The notes under the pieces were generated by a model. The model saw only the letters and a program-made list of their open reading frames with translations, did not search any database and was not told where the DNA came from. A stretch of 64,000 nucleotides of DNA, from assembly GCA_019022495.1 (NCBI GenBank), contig JAFEKR010000008.1, forward strand, positions 620,001 to 684,000, read 5' to 3'. Made by a program: the position numbers and the translations under genes. This DNA comes from Epichloe hybrida (taxonomy: Eukaryota > Ascomycota > Sordariomycetes > Hypocreales > Clavicipitaceae). The stretch's first letter is position 1, and each line of letters starts with the position of its first letter. This document shows positions 44,578 to 55,426 of the stretch, piece by piece.

Positions 44578-45173
44578 GATGAAATATAAAGGGAAGGCGT
44601 ATTTTTATAACGAAAAGAAAAAGCTTGCGGGACCTATTTCGAAGTCCGTGATTTCGTTCGAGCTTCCCAGGCGGTGTGGGGGGCGGGGGTTGGAGGAGGA
44701 AAAGGCGAATCCAGCTCGTTCGTCGCAAAAAAATGAGGGTGGTAAGACGCAACTCGCCCACACGTAAATGCAAATACAAATGGAGGGGCAGATTTTTGGT
44801 GAATTTCGCCAATGCACAAAGTGGTGTGGGGGGCTTTATCGACAACGCGCCGGAAATTTGCCGAGTCAAGTACACACAGGTCATGTGATCACGATTTCCG
44901 GGCGATCCAATTCTGAAGGTTGCTTTGGGATGGAGCTGGTGACCAGAGTGAGTCCTCATGTGTACATTTTCTGATTACCAAAGCCAATTGTGTAGTGATC
45001 AGCCCAGTTCACGTGGCCGCCACTTTGTACTTCAACATCAGAAAATCTTCGGTCTCCTACGGTCCGTTATCTCTCCAAGTCATTTGGTATCGCATCTAGA
45101 TTACTCCGGTTCTGCATTTGCCAAGCATTTAGCTAATGGACACCTGTGTCTCGCAGTCATTTTCGACACCACA
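44578..45173. promoter_or_regulatory. Divergent promoter eIF3e / mL49
   Basis: About 600 bp upstream of two translation-related genes transcribed apart. No binding site assigned; one open frame running through it into mL49 has no upstream domain content. Confidence 0.5.
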
Positions 45174-45707
45174 ATGAGTCGACACATTCCCCGGGTCGTA
45201 TACCAAGGCCAAAGATACCTCTCAAGCTCGAATCTTTCACATGCCACAAAGAAATTGCCAATCTCCCAGCTTTCTTTTCTAGCATCATCATCTCGATGCC
45301 TCTCTACTGCAACCACAAAAGCTACTCGCAGTTACACACCAATCAGCCGGGTTCCAACTCCGCCCCCAACCAAGACGACGGATGAACTGGCTAGTGGTCC
45401 TTATATTGTCCGTCGTACCCCATCGGCTCAGCTACCAGTCTACAAGCAACTAAAGTCAGGTGGAAACCGTGTTGTGGTCCTGATAAAGAAAGTCGATGGT
45501 GATCGGAAGAAACTCTTGGAGGACATGGTCGAGTCACTTGGGGTCAGTCAGGACGAGATTAGAATCAATCCTACGACACAGAACTTGGAACTGAAGGTTC
45601 GTTATGTCTGATGCTCTCCCTGGGTCTCTGATGCATGAACTGAAGAAGTCTTACAGGGTGATTACTACGAAAAGGCGAAGTCTTGGTTGCTGGCACGTGG
45701 ATTTTAA
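45174..45707 (+). CDS. IMG2: Mitochondrial large-ribosomal protein mL49 (Img2)
   Basis: A mitoribosomal large-subunit protein that is needed in yeast for mitochondrial genome integrity. Exon 1 (45174-45596) and a 51-nt last exon (45657-45707) flank a 60-nt intron with the unusual donor GTTCGT and acceptor TTACAG. The last exon supplies the invariant tail GDYYEKAKSWLLARGF. Total 157 residues. A long basic/Ser-rich mitochondrial leader (about 1-75) precedes the conserved core YIVRRTPSAQLPVYKQLKSG, with the beta-strand VVVLIKKVDGDRKKLLEDMV and a segment ending RINPTTQNLELK. The short last exon is easily missed by gene finders, which would end the protein at VRYV and lose the conserved C-terminus. 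The ATG at 45174 is preferred over the in-frame 44958 because the leader then fits a presequence. Confidence 0.9.
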
Positions 45708-46216
45708 GGACAATTGGAATAGCGAAAGGGGAATCGTCAGAATCAGCGAAGCTGCGATCAGCTTCCTATGTAATATTAGTGTATGTTGCAACACCTCAGT
45801 CGGACGGTCAAGCAAAATTGTAAAATACTGCCTATATGGGCTAGATCATTTTTGAATGGTTTTGTGGTGTTGATTTGTACCTCACGCCCACAACTATATA
45901 CACTTTTCCAATAGAATATACCCTAATCAGGTCCCTTCCAGATCACTGTTCGCATCTCCATGCAAATCTAGCTATGCGCCATCGTCTGATAACACCGTAA
46001 AAGAGGTAACAAGAAGCAAAGTCAAGAAAAACCAAAGACAACCACATAATAGTAAAGAGTAGAAGAGGAAGAATACAGCATGTGCATGCACATTCAATCG
46101 TTATTTGTTTTTATCGCTGAGCGGCCCTATCCAGAAAAAGAAAGCCACCTTGACCGACACAACATAGCAACAATCCTGGCGAGCGCGTTGCCGCCCAAGG
46201 CCAGTTGCGTTCATTA
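45708..46216. other. Convergent 3' region mL49 / SWI1
   Basis: AT-rich 3' flanks with no gene recognised. Confidence 0.4.
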
Positions 46217-49200
46217 TCATCCGTCCAAATTCAGTACAGCCGTTAATTGTGGTAACAACCCATCCTTGGTCCACTCCGGTGACTGCATCATCAAGGCGTC
46301 CATTAGAACTTGAGGTGGCGGGAGCAATTCTGCGATACCTTTAGCGCCGGCGGCGGACGCATCTCGTGCCTTTTCAGCGAGGCGCCGCAAGAGTGAGGCA
46401 GCAACAACAACGATGTAAACGAGTTCGGGGTCCTTTCTCGCCGCTGCGCGGCTGCCGCCTCTGGCTGGGGGTGGTGGCTTCTCATACAGGACACTCAGAT
46501 CTTGGATAAGTTTGATGAGATTTTGCGACAGACCATTGCCTGATGCCAAGAGGGATCTGGCGATGTTCGATTCGGATGCGGGCACAAGAGACACGATAAT
46601 TTCCGCAGCCAAGAGACCCTGCATCAAAAAAGGCTTCCGGGTTTCGAACAGAGGGGGAAACTGCGCTGGTCGAAATTGTTCTTTTGCCTTGTCGGGTATG
46701 GGTGAGATGGCCAAAGCGAATGCTCTGGCAAGAAGTTCATTGCCGAGAGGCGATGATGAATCGATTGTGAAAAGAGTTTTGTAGAAGCTTCGGTTCGGTT
46801 CGTCGCGGGCTAGCAACTTGGCTAAAGCGTCCACCGCATGAGGAAGGTATGAATGAATACTAGGGTCATAAGGTGTAAAGTTGAGCGTCTCGTTGATTAC
46901 TGATGGGCCGGGTGCGGGGGCAAACGCTAGAAGGAATTGTAAGAGATTGACAGCTTGCTCTCTACCGGGAACCTCTAAAGATCCTGCAATATTAGACAGA
47001 AGCACCACAATATCCTTCATAAAATCAAGAGTGTTGCTGTGCGTCCGCAGAAGCATTGTTCTTGTGCCAAGATATCGAATAATGGAACAAAGCAGCTTGA
47101 TTACCGACTCGTCACAGAGAACAAGGTGGTTGTCGTTTTGTTCCCCTGGGAATGATACGTTTCGCAATATTGTTGTGATGCAAGTAAGACGTTCCACAGC
47201 TCGATCGAGCTCGTAATCGTTGCTGCCAAAAGGTGGTATGTTCTTGACTGCCCATCGCTCTATCCTGCAAGCTCGAACGATGTCCTCATATGCCGTCAGC
47301 TGAACTTCATCAGCAACTTCTACTGTATGTTCAACGAGTAGATCTAGTTGTGTTTCGGCGCAGTCTACCAAGGCTTCAACCAAATCATCGCAGGCTCTGA
47401 GATGCAAAAAATGGGCTTGATTTGGCGATGACGAAATCGTGGCCAATGTATCAAGTGCCACGCGCACTTCACCGTGGATACCACATTGAAGACTTCGAGT
47501 CAATGCAGAAATATCGACGTTGCCTAGCTCGTTTACTGACGGGGCAATTGGTTCCCACCTCTCGAGTTCAGCGCCGAGAAGATTGGCGGCATGGAGGTCG
47601 ACGCCGCCATAAGTTGATAGCTCGCGAGCACATGGGCTGTAGTCCTCGGGTTTCGGGGGCATTTGAGGCATGTGTTGCTCAGCAGCAACATGAGCCATGG
47701 GAGTTTGCTGCCGTCCGTCAACAGAGACGCTGCCAGATCGGTGATGCACTGGGGATTGTAAAGAAAAGTCATTGGGTGCAGAGGGGTCGACACTCCTCGA
47801 AATGCTGTTCCTGTGACCTGGAGCTGCATTGGCAGTAGATGGTTGTTGCTGTGGCTGTTGATTTTGTTGGTGAAGCTGCTGCTGCTGCTGTTGGAATTGT
47901 TGTTGCTGCTGTTGCTGCTGCTGCGCCTGAGGCTGCTGGTGAGAGATTTGCTGCTGCGGTTGTTGTGGATGAGGTTGGGTGGGCTGAGGCGTAGAGAATC
48001 CGTTGATGGGGATTTGATTTCCCTTGGCCGGCGTTTGCTGTGGCATGTGAGGTTGTTGCCCGTGCTGCTGCATCTGACCTTGACCCATGTGTTGTCCGGG
48101 TTGCATCTGCTTCTGAGGCGCTCCAGGGCCACCCATTCCCGCATTCTGTTGCATCATTCTATGTTTCTGTTGAGCGATCCAAACTTCCTCAAACTTGACA
48201 AGGTTTCGCTCATATACTTGTTTTAGCGTCGGTGCCACGCTAGGTATTTGAGCGGGCAAGCCCAATACCTGGGCAATATGCGCCCAACCATTGGCGGCAG
48301 CAACAGACTTATACCCGCCTTTAGATTGAACGACTTGGAATAGCATGACTAGATTGATGGGCCTATCCCCGATAATCGGATTGGGATCCAAAGGTAGTCC
48401 CTTGGCGTTCATGAGTGCTGTCAAGTTTTTCATGAACTGCTCAGGATTGATAGTACCCATTGGGCGAGGCTGCTGTCGCATGGCGCCTGGAGGCATCTGA
48501 CCATTTGGCATACCGGGCATCTGCTGTTTTGGCATCATGCCACGGCCCATATTTTGCGCTTGCATTTGTGCTTGCATCTGCATATTGCCCTGCAACTGTT
48601 GCTGGAGGCGCATTTGATAAGCTGCCATCTTCTGCTGGTCAGCCATGCCTTGTGGTCTTTGGCCCGGCTGTTGCCCAGGTGTTTGCTGCCCCTGCTGTTG
48701 CATCTGTTGTTGCATCTGCTGGTACATGTTCGGGGGCATCTGACCCATGTGCTGCGGCATTTGGCCCATTTGTTGTGGCATCATTTGACCACCTCCACCG
48801 CCAGCCATTGCATTTGGGTTGGGAGACGGTCGAGGATTGGAAGGCGACTGCGCATAGTTTGGGTTGTATCCAGGCGGCATATTTTGCATGAATTGACTCG
48901 GTTGGGGAGTGCCATGCTCTGACGGAATTGGAGAGGTCTGCGAACCGCCAAACTGTTGAGGACCAGGTGAGAAGGGATGTGGCGATGCGGTAGCTACTCT
49001 TTGAGGCACATTTCCCGGTCGCAACTGATTGCCCATGATGGGCGATGGACTGGCGTTGGCAGACCCGTTCGCCTGAAGATGGGGGAACTGGCCAGTGTTC
49101 TGTTGAGGCATAGTACCGCCACCACCTGGTTGGAAGCCCGCGAAGTTTTGTTGTTGCGGCGTTTCGGAACGCGACGGCGGTTGCATGTTTGGGTTCTGCC

Positions 49201-49552
49201 CAGGCGATCCAGTAACACTATCTTCTCGTGGACGGGGACGTTTTGATGGGATCACAGAGTTGGTTTGATAGACGGGATTCTGGTTGTGGTTCAAATTCGA
49301 GTTCGGGTTCGGGTTCGGGTTCTGATTTTGATTTTGATTTTGATTCTGGTATGTCGGCGAACCATGGCGCATCGGGCCATTCTGCATTCCAGCCATCTGT
49401 TGCTGGTTAGGAAATAGACCCGGGTTGAACTGACCCGGGTTGTTCATAAAGGCGGAAGGATCCATCATTACACCGACAGCGTTGGGATCGTTCATGTGAG
49501 GGAATCCGTTTCCATTATGGTTGGGGACGGCGTCGTTCATCCAGGCGCTCAT
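46217..49552 (-). CDS. SWI1: SWI/SNF chromatin-remodelling ARID subunit (Swi1/ARID1 type)
   Basis: An ARID-family subunit that helps the SWI/SNF remodeller contact DNA and activators. An intronless coding region of 1111 residues. Residues 1-360 are Met/Gln/Asn/Pro-rich and disordered, with a (Asn-Gln)n run near residues 69-90. The ARID domain lies about 364-455: INPEQFMKNLTALMNAKGLP, INLVMLFQVVQSKGGYKSVA, then NGWAHIAQVLGLP, QVYERNLVKFEEVW. A poly-Gln run follows (about 531-560, QQQQQQQQQFQQQQQQ). The C-terminal 450 residues form an armadillo-like domain (LVEHTVEVADEVQLTAYEDI, NVSFPGEQNDNHLVLCDESV, YLGTRTMLLRTHSNTLDFMK), characteristic of fungal Swi1. The N/Q-rich composition resembles the prion domain of yeast Swi1. 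The 5' leader likely carries a 671-nt intron. Confidence 0.9.
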   Translation of the reverse strand: MSAWMNDAVPNHNGNGFPHMNDPNAVGVMMDPSAFMNNPGQFNPGLFPNQQQMAGMQNGPMRHGSPTYQNQNQNQNQNPNPNPNSNLNHNQNPVYQTNSVIPSKRPRPREDSVTGSPGQNPNMQPPSRSETPQQQNFAGFQPGGGGTMPQQNTGQFPHLQANGSANASPSPIMGNQLRPGNVPQRVATASPHPFSPGPQQFGGSQTSPIPSEHGTPQPSQFMQNMPPGYNPNYAQSPSNPRPSPNPNAMAGGGGGQMMPQQMGQMPQHMGQMPPNMYQQMQQQMQQQGQQTPGQQPGQRPQGMADQQKMAAYQMRLQQQLQGNMQMQAQMQAQNMGRGMMPKQQMPGMPNGQMPPGAMRQQPRPMGTINPEQFMKNLTALMNAKGLPLDPNPIIGDRPINLVMLFQVVQSKGGYKSVAAANGWAHIAQVLGLPAQIPSVAPTLKQVYERNLVKFEEVWIAQQKHRMMQQNAGMGGPGAPQKQMQPGQHMGQGQMQQHGQQPHMPQQTPAKGNQIPINGFSTPQPTQPHPQQPQQQISHQQPQAQQQQQQQQQFQQQQQQLHQQNQQPQQQPSTANAAPGHRNSISRSVDPSAPNDFSLQSPVHHRSGSVSVDGRQQTPMAHVAAEQHMPQMPPKPEDYSPCARELSTYGGVDLHAANLLGAELERWEPIAPSVNELGNVDISALTRSLQCGIHGEVRVALDTLATISSSPNQAHFLHLRACDDLVEALVDCAETQLDLLVEHTVEVADEVQLTAYEDIVRACRIERWAVKNIPPFGSNDYELDRAVERLTCITTILRNVSFPGEQNDNHLVLCDESVIKLLCSIIRYLGTRTMLLRTHSNTLDFMKDIVVLLSNIAGSLEVPGREQAVNLLQFLLAFAPAPGPSVINETLNFTPYDPSIHSYLPHAVDALAKLLARDEPNRSFYKTLFTIDSSSPLGNELLARAFALAISPIPDKAKEQFRPAQFPPLFETRKPFLMQGLLAAEIIVSLVPASESNIARSLLASGNGLSQNLIKLIQDLSVLYEKPPPPARGGSRAAARKDPELVYIVVVAASLLRRLAEKARDASAAGAKGIAELLPPPQVLMDALMMQSPEWTKDGLLPQLTAVLNLDG

Positions 49553-49570
49553 GGCGATGGCCCCAACAGG

Positions 49571-50241
49571 CTGTGCGCAACGACGTCAGCGATCAATAAT
49601 TATACGGTCATAAACCCATTGAAGGGCGCAGGGACGGATGACGATGGGGCCGTGTCACGACCACGGCATGTGGTGATGAATAGGTCGAGTCGCGTCGCGG
49701 GTTGGTGGAGGATTGTGTGTGGTGTGCGGTGCGTGTGTGGTGTCGGGTGGGAAATGAGCAGCAGGCAGGACGGGGGTGGGTTCCCAAAGGCAGCGAGCCA
49801 AAAGGCCAGAAGAACAGGCGGAGACCAGCGCCGGGGCCGAGAGTACCGCCACTTCCAGAGCAGGTTCTGAGTACCAGCAGCAGCCAAGGGCAGTCTCTTT
49901 TAGCAAAATAGCACTTGCGGGCGCCAAAAAGACCGAACTATGCAATAATACAATCTGGTGCTGCGAGGGCGCGAGGGTAGGGATGAAGTGCTGATTGGGC
50001 GATTTTGGGGGGGGGGCGGCAAAAACGAAGAGAGCAAGCAAAGTGAAGCGAAGCGGAGTACTCCGTAACAGCGAGACCATGACCAGACCAGACGCCTGTC
50101 TGACCAAGAGCGGGCGAGGCAAGAGACAGTAGGGCGGGTAAATTGCTCAGGTGGTATAAGCGGGGCCCTGGGGCCCTGAGAGAAGCCAAGGGATAGGGAG
50201 GCTGAAAGCGCCAAAGGCCTGAACCAACGTGCCAGACTTAC
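49571..50241 (-). other. Predicted 5' UTR intron of SWI1
   Basis: On the minus strand a consensus donor (ATCCCAG|GTAAGT at 50241) and an acceptor (GCGCACAG at 49571) 18 nt before the start codon define a 671-nt intron, with a CTGAC branch-like site about 18 nt before the acceptor. The transcript would then start above 50241. A PSI-type palindrome CGGAGTACTCCG lies inside it at 50054-50065. Confidence 0.55.
50054..50065. repeat. 12-bp palindrome CGGAGTACTCCG
   Basis: Perfect palindrome flanked by TA on its right. Half-sites of the same sequence (TACGGAGTA / ACTCCGTA) occur at 53200-53208, 54098-54106 and 55652-55659. Confidence 0.7.
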
Positions 50242-53200
50242 CTGGGATGCTTGATCCGCGTCACCCAGCCAAAGTAGGCGCACACCAACGAACCCAGACA
50301 AGGGCGAATGCCTACGACAATCGCCAGACTGCAGGGCTCGCGACGTTGCGCAGCAAGGTGAGCAACTTCAAATGTAAAGTGAAACGGGCTAGAACCGGTG
50401 TAGAGAGGGCAGCAACAGCGCCGTCGGTTCGCGGTGACCGTGATCCAGTCGCGGTAATAGGCAAAGGCGGAGAGAGAATTTTTCGTGTCGGCCGGCAGCT
50501 CCAGAGCCTTCAGGCCACTTCACAGCTGCCGCGCAGCAAGCCGAAACGGATCCAGTAGCCCGTCCGAACGGAGAAGATGGGGGTCACGAGACCAAAGACA
50601 GGATTCAGGCAACCTGTCTCTGGGTTCGTCACGTCGCCAGGCAAGGCCAGGGGTTACTTGCGGCGAGAGCGGTGTGTGCAAAAGCGGCCTCAGCGAGATG
50701 ACAGGTGTGAGTGGGCAAATCCAGGCTAGGGCCAGGCTTGCAACGACTCCAGTAGAGAATAGAGCAGTCCGTCTGGTAATTAGCACCGCACAGATGCCAC
50801 ATCAAAAACGAAGACCAAGTCGCACGCGTGCCAGCTTTACCGTGTTGATTTTGCTTGGCTTGCTGGTCTCAGATCTTACTTAGGGAGATGCCGTTGTGAG
50901 AGTCCCTCTCTATGCCGTTTCAGGTTTAGCGTACGACAGACCACGAAGCCTGCATTCGCACAGAGCGAATCAGAGGACAAATCCAGAGAGTAGTGGTCGA
51001 CCGTGGGTCGCCTGTTAACCGCTGCAGACCTCAGGTATTTGTTAACAGATTGGTCCGTTGTTCGTCTCCATCGTGGTCTTGAAAGGCTTTGTTCCGCTCA
51101 GAATGATGCTTCATGTTATATGCCTGTGCATGGCTCGAACGATCAGACACAATGTTGTCCTCGAGATCACACAGCGCAGAACTGGTCCAAGTATAATTCC
51201 AGGAGTCGTTCAGACGTCTTGGTCCTCTCTGGCTTGAACCACAGCCACAATGCTGAGTCAGGCAGGCAAGCATGACGGGGGCGAAGTTTGTGCTCGTGGC
51301 GATTGCCTTCCCTCTCAGAGCAGCTTGATAACCTACTACCTAGGTAGGTAGCCAGACTCAAGCATGTCGGAATGATGACACTACAACGGACTGTAGGAGG
51401 TGTATGGAAACCTTGGCAGGCACCTTCCGAAATCTTTCATGGCATATCGCTAGTCCATCGTTTGCTGTCGAGGTTCAAAGTCTTCGGTCCTGAAAATGTC
51501 CACCCAGTCTCTTTTGGTATTTTCAGAGCCATGTCAGTCGCTGCGTCCATGGTGGGCAGGCTGATCGTGATGGAGCGAGAGCAAGGTCGAGCAAAACAGG
51601 CCGACGCAAACGAACCACTGCTGTGATTGCTGTTCCATCTGGCTGGAGCAATGTCGAGATTAGCATCATCGTCGCCGTTTGAGGGAAGAAAAGGTAGTGA
51701 GTGAGCCTGGCAAGGACAACGAAAAAGTCCATGGCCATGTCCTGCCATCCATGAAGAATGACAGAGCCAGAGCTAAATAGGGCTGACGGTGCCACACACT
51801 TTGGCACGGCCGAATTCGCATAAACAACGCAGCCGCAATTGAACTGGGCTAGTATTATGCAGCCCTCGAATCTTATTAGTCGGCGACAAAGTCCAGTCCT
51901 CGACGCCAACCATTAAACTCCTGCAGTGCAAATCGATGGCCCAAGCCTTCGGAGAGAGCTTCTCGTGGCTTGTAAAATGGTGACAAGGTTGCAGATGGCG
52001 TGGGCCTATGGACCCACCAACAAAGGCGCGAGGCACCGTGTAGGGACGCGATGCACCAGCTGGCAGGCGAGCTTGCTTCCCTGCAAGCACTGCAAGCACT
52101 GCAAGCAGATCGATGTGGCAACGTGACCGCGTGCAAATTTGACGGTGTCGGCGAGTGCGAGGATACCATTGATCAGAGCTGCATTGCCCCTGAAGTGACG
52201 AAGAAGATGACTTTCTGAAAGTTAGACTTGTGTGAATTGTCCGAACATGGAAGCCAAATGAATGAATCGCTGTTTCCTGCCGGGGGGTGTGCCTTGGTCT
52301 GTCAGTCAGCGGGTGAGTGGTATGGAGACCTGGGGTTGGTGCTGGCGCCGTTGATAGCGCTCAAGAGCTCCTCACAGGGGTCAATGATATGCCAGATCAG
52401 TGGAGATCACCCCTGTCGCACCTAGCTAAGGCGCGTGGCCCAAAGCCGAGCCTTCTGCCCGTCCGTCTCTGCCATGCCTTTTGGGCCACGTCAACAAAAT
52501 CTGCCCATTTCTTATCTCGTTTTCGCAGGTAGGCGACTCGAATGCTCCTTCTCATCCAGAGAATATCTTCTCCATTGTCTTGGTGGCCGGCGTCGAGTTT
52601 CAAACAGGTCGTGCTTTCAGCCCTCCAACATGACTGAGCTGATTCGATCCAGTGGGGTGGGTGTAAGTGCCATCAGCAGGCTTTCCGCAACAAATATTCT
52701 GGCCGTGTGAACAGCGAGGCGAGCTGGAGAGTGCGACTGCAATAGAATTATGGAGTACTCGTGGAAACGAAAGAGTAAGTGAACTGGTTTTTTTGGCATG
52801 AAAGAAAGAAGTGGCTGCTTGGAAGGAACGGTGAAGGGGGGAAAGGTTTACTTATGTGAGTGACCTCAGTCCCAGCAGCCTGGCCCTTCGGACCATCCGA
52901 GCAATGAACGTGCCAAGCGGCTGGCTATCACGCCTAGGTTTTCGTGTTTGTTTTTCTTTTCTTTTTTAGTTACAGAACTCGTCCCCAGCTTGGCCATCGT
53001 TGAAGAGGAAAGACGAAGGGTGTCGGTCGCTATTACACCACACCTCATTGTGTCCACCTGGATTCGCTCTTCATGCGCCCTAAACGAGAAGAAACGAACC
53101 CACATTGCGCCGCATTGCGCCAGAATCTTGGATGGAACCCATCTTGGCTCTGTTGGGGTGGAGGATGCCTTGGGTAATTAAAAGTGGTGTTTGATAAACT

Positions 53201-54160
53201 ACGGAGTATATACCTGGTAGCTAAATAACTAAGGAATAAGTATTATTATACCCCTAAACTTGTGTATTACTTTAGCTCCCCATAAGTTACTAAAGGCAAT
53301 GTTGTGATTGCACGGTTTTGAAACCTTTTTTTGCCAACAAGTTGGTCATGCCAGCCGTCGTGGTGTATGTAGATCCATGTGTCTCAGCGCCCGAACCACC
53401 CTTGTCCCACGGCTCTTCCTCCGTGCTCGTCTGCTGCCTGCCTGCATGAGATGTTGGTTCCGTGATTGCCTCTCATATCCATCGTGGCCTTTCCCATCCT
53501 TCCTCAACGGATTTCAACCTCGTACGCCTGCGTCTTGTCTTTACGGTGGTTAAAAAAAAAAAGGACTATGTATTATACTTTGCGTTCGGCATTTCACACC
53601 ATCTGTTGCCGAGATTATTGGCTAATCAGATTTCGTAGGAGTGGATATGCCCATCAATCATGACTCCGTTGCCATTGACACCCCTGCGCGTGTCATCGAG
53701 CTGGCAGGCAGGCTGGGTCTGCCTTGATGGCAGCACGGCATGATGCAAGACTCTTGGGCAATAATAAGAAGGCTTGTGACCAGTCACCTATACTTGCGAG
53801 CAAACCTAGATTGTTCGGGGTGGGATTTCTCACCGTTTGTAGCCGATCTGTGTTCACACTCATACTTGAATGTCTTCGAAAGTCAGCGTAAGCATATTGG
53901 TCGACCGTCCCCGCATACTAGGGGTGGGGGGGTCTTTTCATTTTTCGTGCCCTAATATTTATCAAGGTTGTTGCCTAATAACCAGCCTACCCGGTACGCA
54001 TGACCACATGCAGACGTCGTGACATCTGAAATGGGCTGATACATGATCGGAAACCACTATATTGCATGTGACCGCAACTTTTGGTACCCCTTGACTATAC
54101 GGAGTAAAAAGGACACAATCCAACGCCCATATATGCAGCTACTTAAAGCAGAACATATCA
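50242..54160. other. Long gene-free region
   Basis: 3.9 kb (4.6 kb with the SWI1 leader intron) with no supported coding gene on either strand; the short frames have no domains. Contents: the probable SWI1 leader exon and promoter, a 12-bp palindrome CTACCTAGGTAG at 51336-51347, three 9-bp CTGCAAGCA tandem copies near 52080-52107, an AT-rich patch at 53165-53310, and TACGGAGTA half-sites at 53200 and 54098. It may hold a noncoding transcript, but nothing in the sequence proves it. Confidence 0.5.
51336..51347. repeat. 12-bp palindrome CTACCTAGGTAG
   Basis: Perfect palindrome extended by partial TAC/GTA repeats on both sides. TACCTAGGTA-type palindromes recur in intergenic DNA of several ascomycetes (general knowledge). 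Function unknown. Confidence 0.6.
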
Positions 54161-55426
54161 TCATGATACAGCCAGCTTTCCCTTGATATGCTTCAGAACT
54201 TCTCGAATACCATCGTCAAGATCGTCCAATGCCAAGTAAGCATCTATCCACGCCGCCGTTTTTCGGCTCAGTTCCGCCATGTTCGTAGTCGAGTCCAATT
54301 TGTCCCCCAGGCGTGACATTACCTCGCGCAAGCCTCGTGCGAATTCAGCAGTGTTGGGGTTCACACCGAGAATAGGCTGTCGAATATAGCAATTGCAAGT
54401 TGAAGGATGCTCGGGGAATTCCTCATTGAGAGCATCTAGCACATGCTGCGAGACCTTGGGCTCAACAGACAATGTCTGGAAGGAGGCAAACATGAAGAAG
54501 AACGTCTCGGCTACCTCGGGAGAGTAAAATATCTGTTTCCTTGAGATATTGAAAATCGCCATGGGTATAGCGCCGTCCATGGCAGGGTTAGATTTGAGCT
54601 CCTTAGATGCACGCTTATCGATGACTTTGGCTTGTGCTTTTGATGGCTCTGGCAACATGTTGCCATCGTCGTCTTCCCCATCGTCGTCGCTACCCACGAT
54701 GCGGAGCTCGTCTTCGTCGTCAACACGATCGGGTCGGAGAGCATCCATCCCCTTGGTTTCCTTGCGCTTGTCCACCTTGACCAACCACTCCATCTCGGAC
54801 TTGGCATATTCGACCCAGAGTCTGCAGTCCTTGTTGCAGAATCGGCATCCACGCATGAAAAAGCCTCTCGCGGACGCCATGTCGCCGTTCCTAGCGGATC
54901 GTCGCCCGGCCATGATCCAGAGATCTGCATCCTGGGGTATCATGCGGAGAGCACCTGTCATTGTCTTCCGCCAACGCTTGGCGGCCTTGACGCTCGCCGT
55001 GTAGGAGAGATACTCCCGCCACAGCTCGCTGCTCCCCGGATGTCTGTTGACAGCTCGTTCGTAGATGGACAGCACACGGGCCTGTCCTGCGTGAGCTGAA
55101 TTGAGATGATGAATCTTGAGCCGCTTGCAACGTTTGTTGCGGAGGGTCTCCAGAGATTGTTCCCATTTTGCGTACGTTGACCATTCGGACGGCAAGTTGC
55201 CTGGGGACAAAACTCTGTGTTCGTGCTCATTGCGTTTCTGGACGATTGTTCGAATTTCATCCTGCGAGAGCGAGAACAAGTTAGGTTTCGGTGATCGAAG
55301 CGCAGAGACTGTGGCTGTTATAAATGACAGACATACTTTGGAAAACACTTCCTTTTCTTCCCATTCGCGCAGTTGGGGAACAGAGCGTTCGAGATAGAAT
55401 CTCGCCTTTTCCGCAACGCCGGCCAT
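54161..55426 (-). CDS. UTP6: U3 snoRNP protein UTP6
   Basis: A component of the UTP-B part of the SSU processome for 18S rRNA maturation in the nucleolus. Start ATG at 55424-55426; exons 55337-55426 and 54161-55261, 396 residues. The intron 55262-55336 (GTATGT, a CCTAAC branch, CTCGCAG) is 75 nt and free of stop codons, so the frame stays open if it is retained. Removing it gives KARFYLERSVPQLREWEEKE and VFSKDEIRTIVQKRNEHEHR, the standard Utp6 N-terminus. HAT-type repeats follow (STYAKWEQSLETLRNKRCKR, ARVLSIYERAVNRHPGSSEL, WREYLSYTASVKAAKRWRKT, ADLWIMAGRRSARNGDMASA). An acidic linker lies near residues 220-255 (DDEDELRIVGSDDDGEDDDG), and a conserved C-terminal helical part closes the protein. 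Length is close to other Utp6 proteins. Confidence 0.93.
   Translation of the reverse strand: MAGVAEKARFYLERSVPQLREWEEKEVFSKVCLSFITATVSALRSPKPNLFSLSQDEIRTIVQKRNEHEHRVLSPGNLPSEWSTYAKWEQSLETLRNKRCKRLKIHHLNSAHAGQARVLSIYERAVNRHPGSSELWREYLSYTASVKAAKRWRKTMTGALRMIPQDADLWIMAGRRSARNGDMASARGFFMRGCRFCNKDCRLWVEYAKSEMEWLVKVDKRKETKGMDALRPDRVDDEDELRIVGSDDDGEDDDGNMLPEPSKAQAKVIDKRASKELKSNPAMDGAIPMAIFNISRKQIFYSPEVAETFFFMFASFQTLSVEPKVSQHVLDALNEEFPEHPSTCNCYIRQPILGVNPNTAEFARGLREVMSRLGDKLDSTTNMAELSRKTAAWIDAYLALDDLDDGIREVLKHIKGKLAVS

Noticed and set aside
47813..48226. Leu-rich plus-strand frame resembling a membrane protein
   Set aside because: It is the complement of Gln-rich codons in the SWI1-type gene.
52075..52110. 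Three CTGCAAGCA units considered as a CRISPR-like array
   Set aside because: Copies are adjacent with no spacers; eukaryotic context. A short tandem repeat only.
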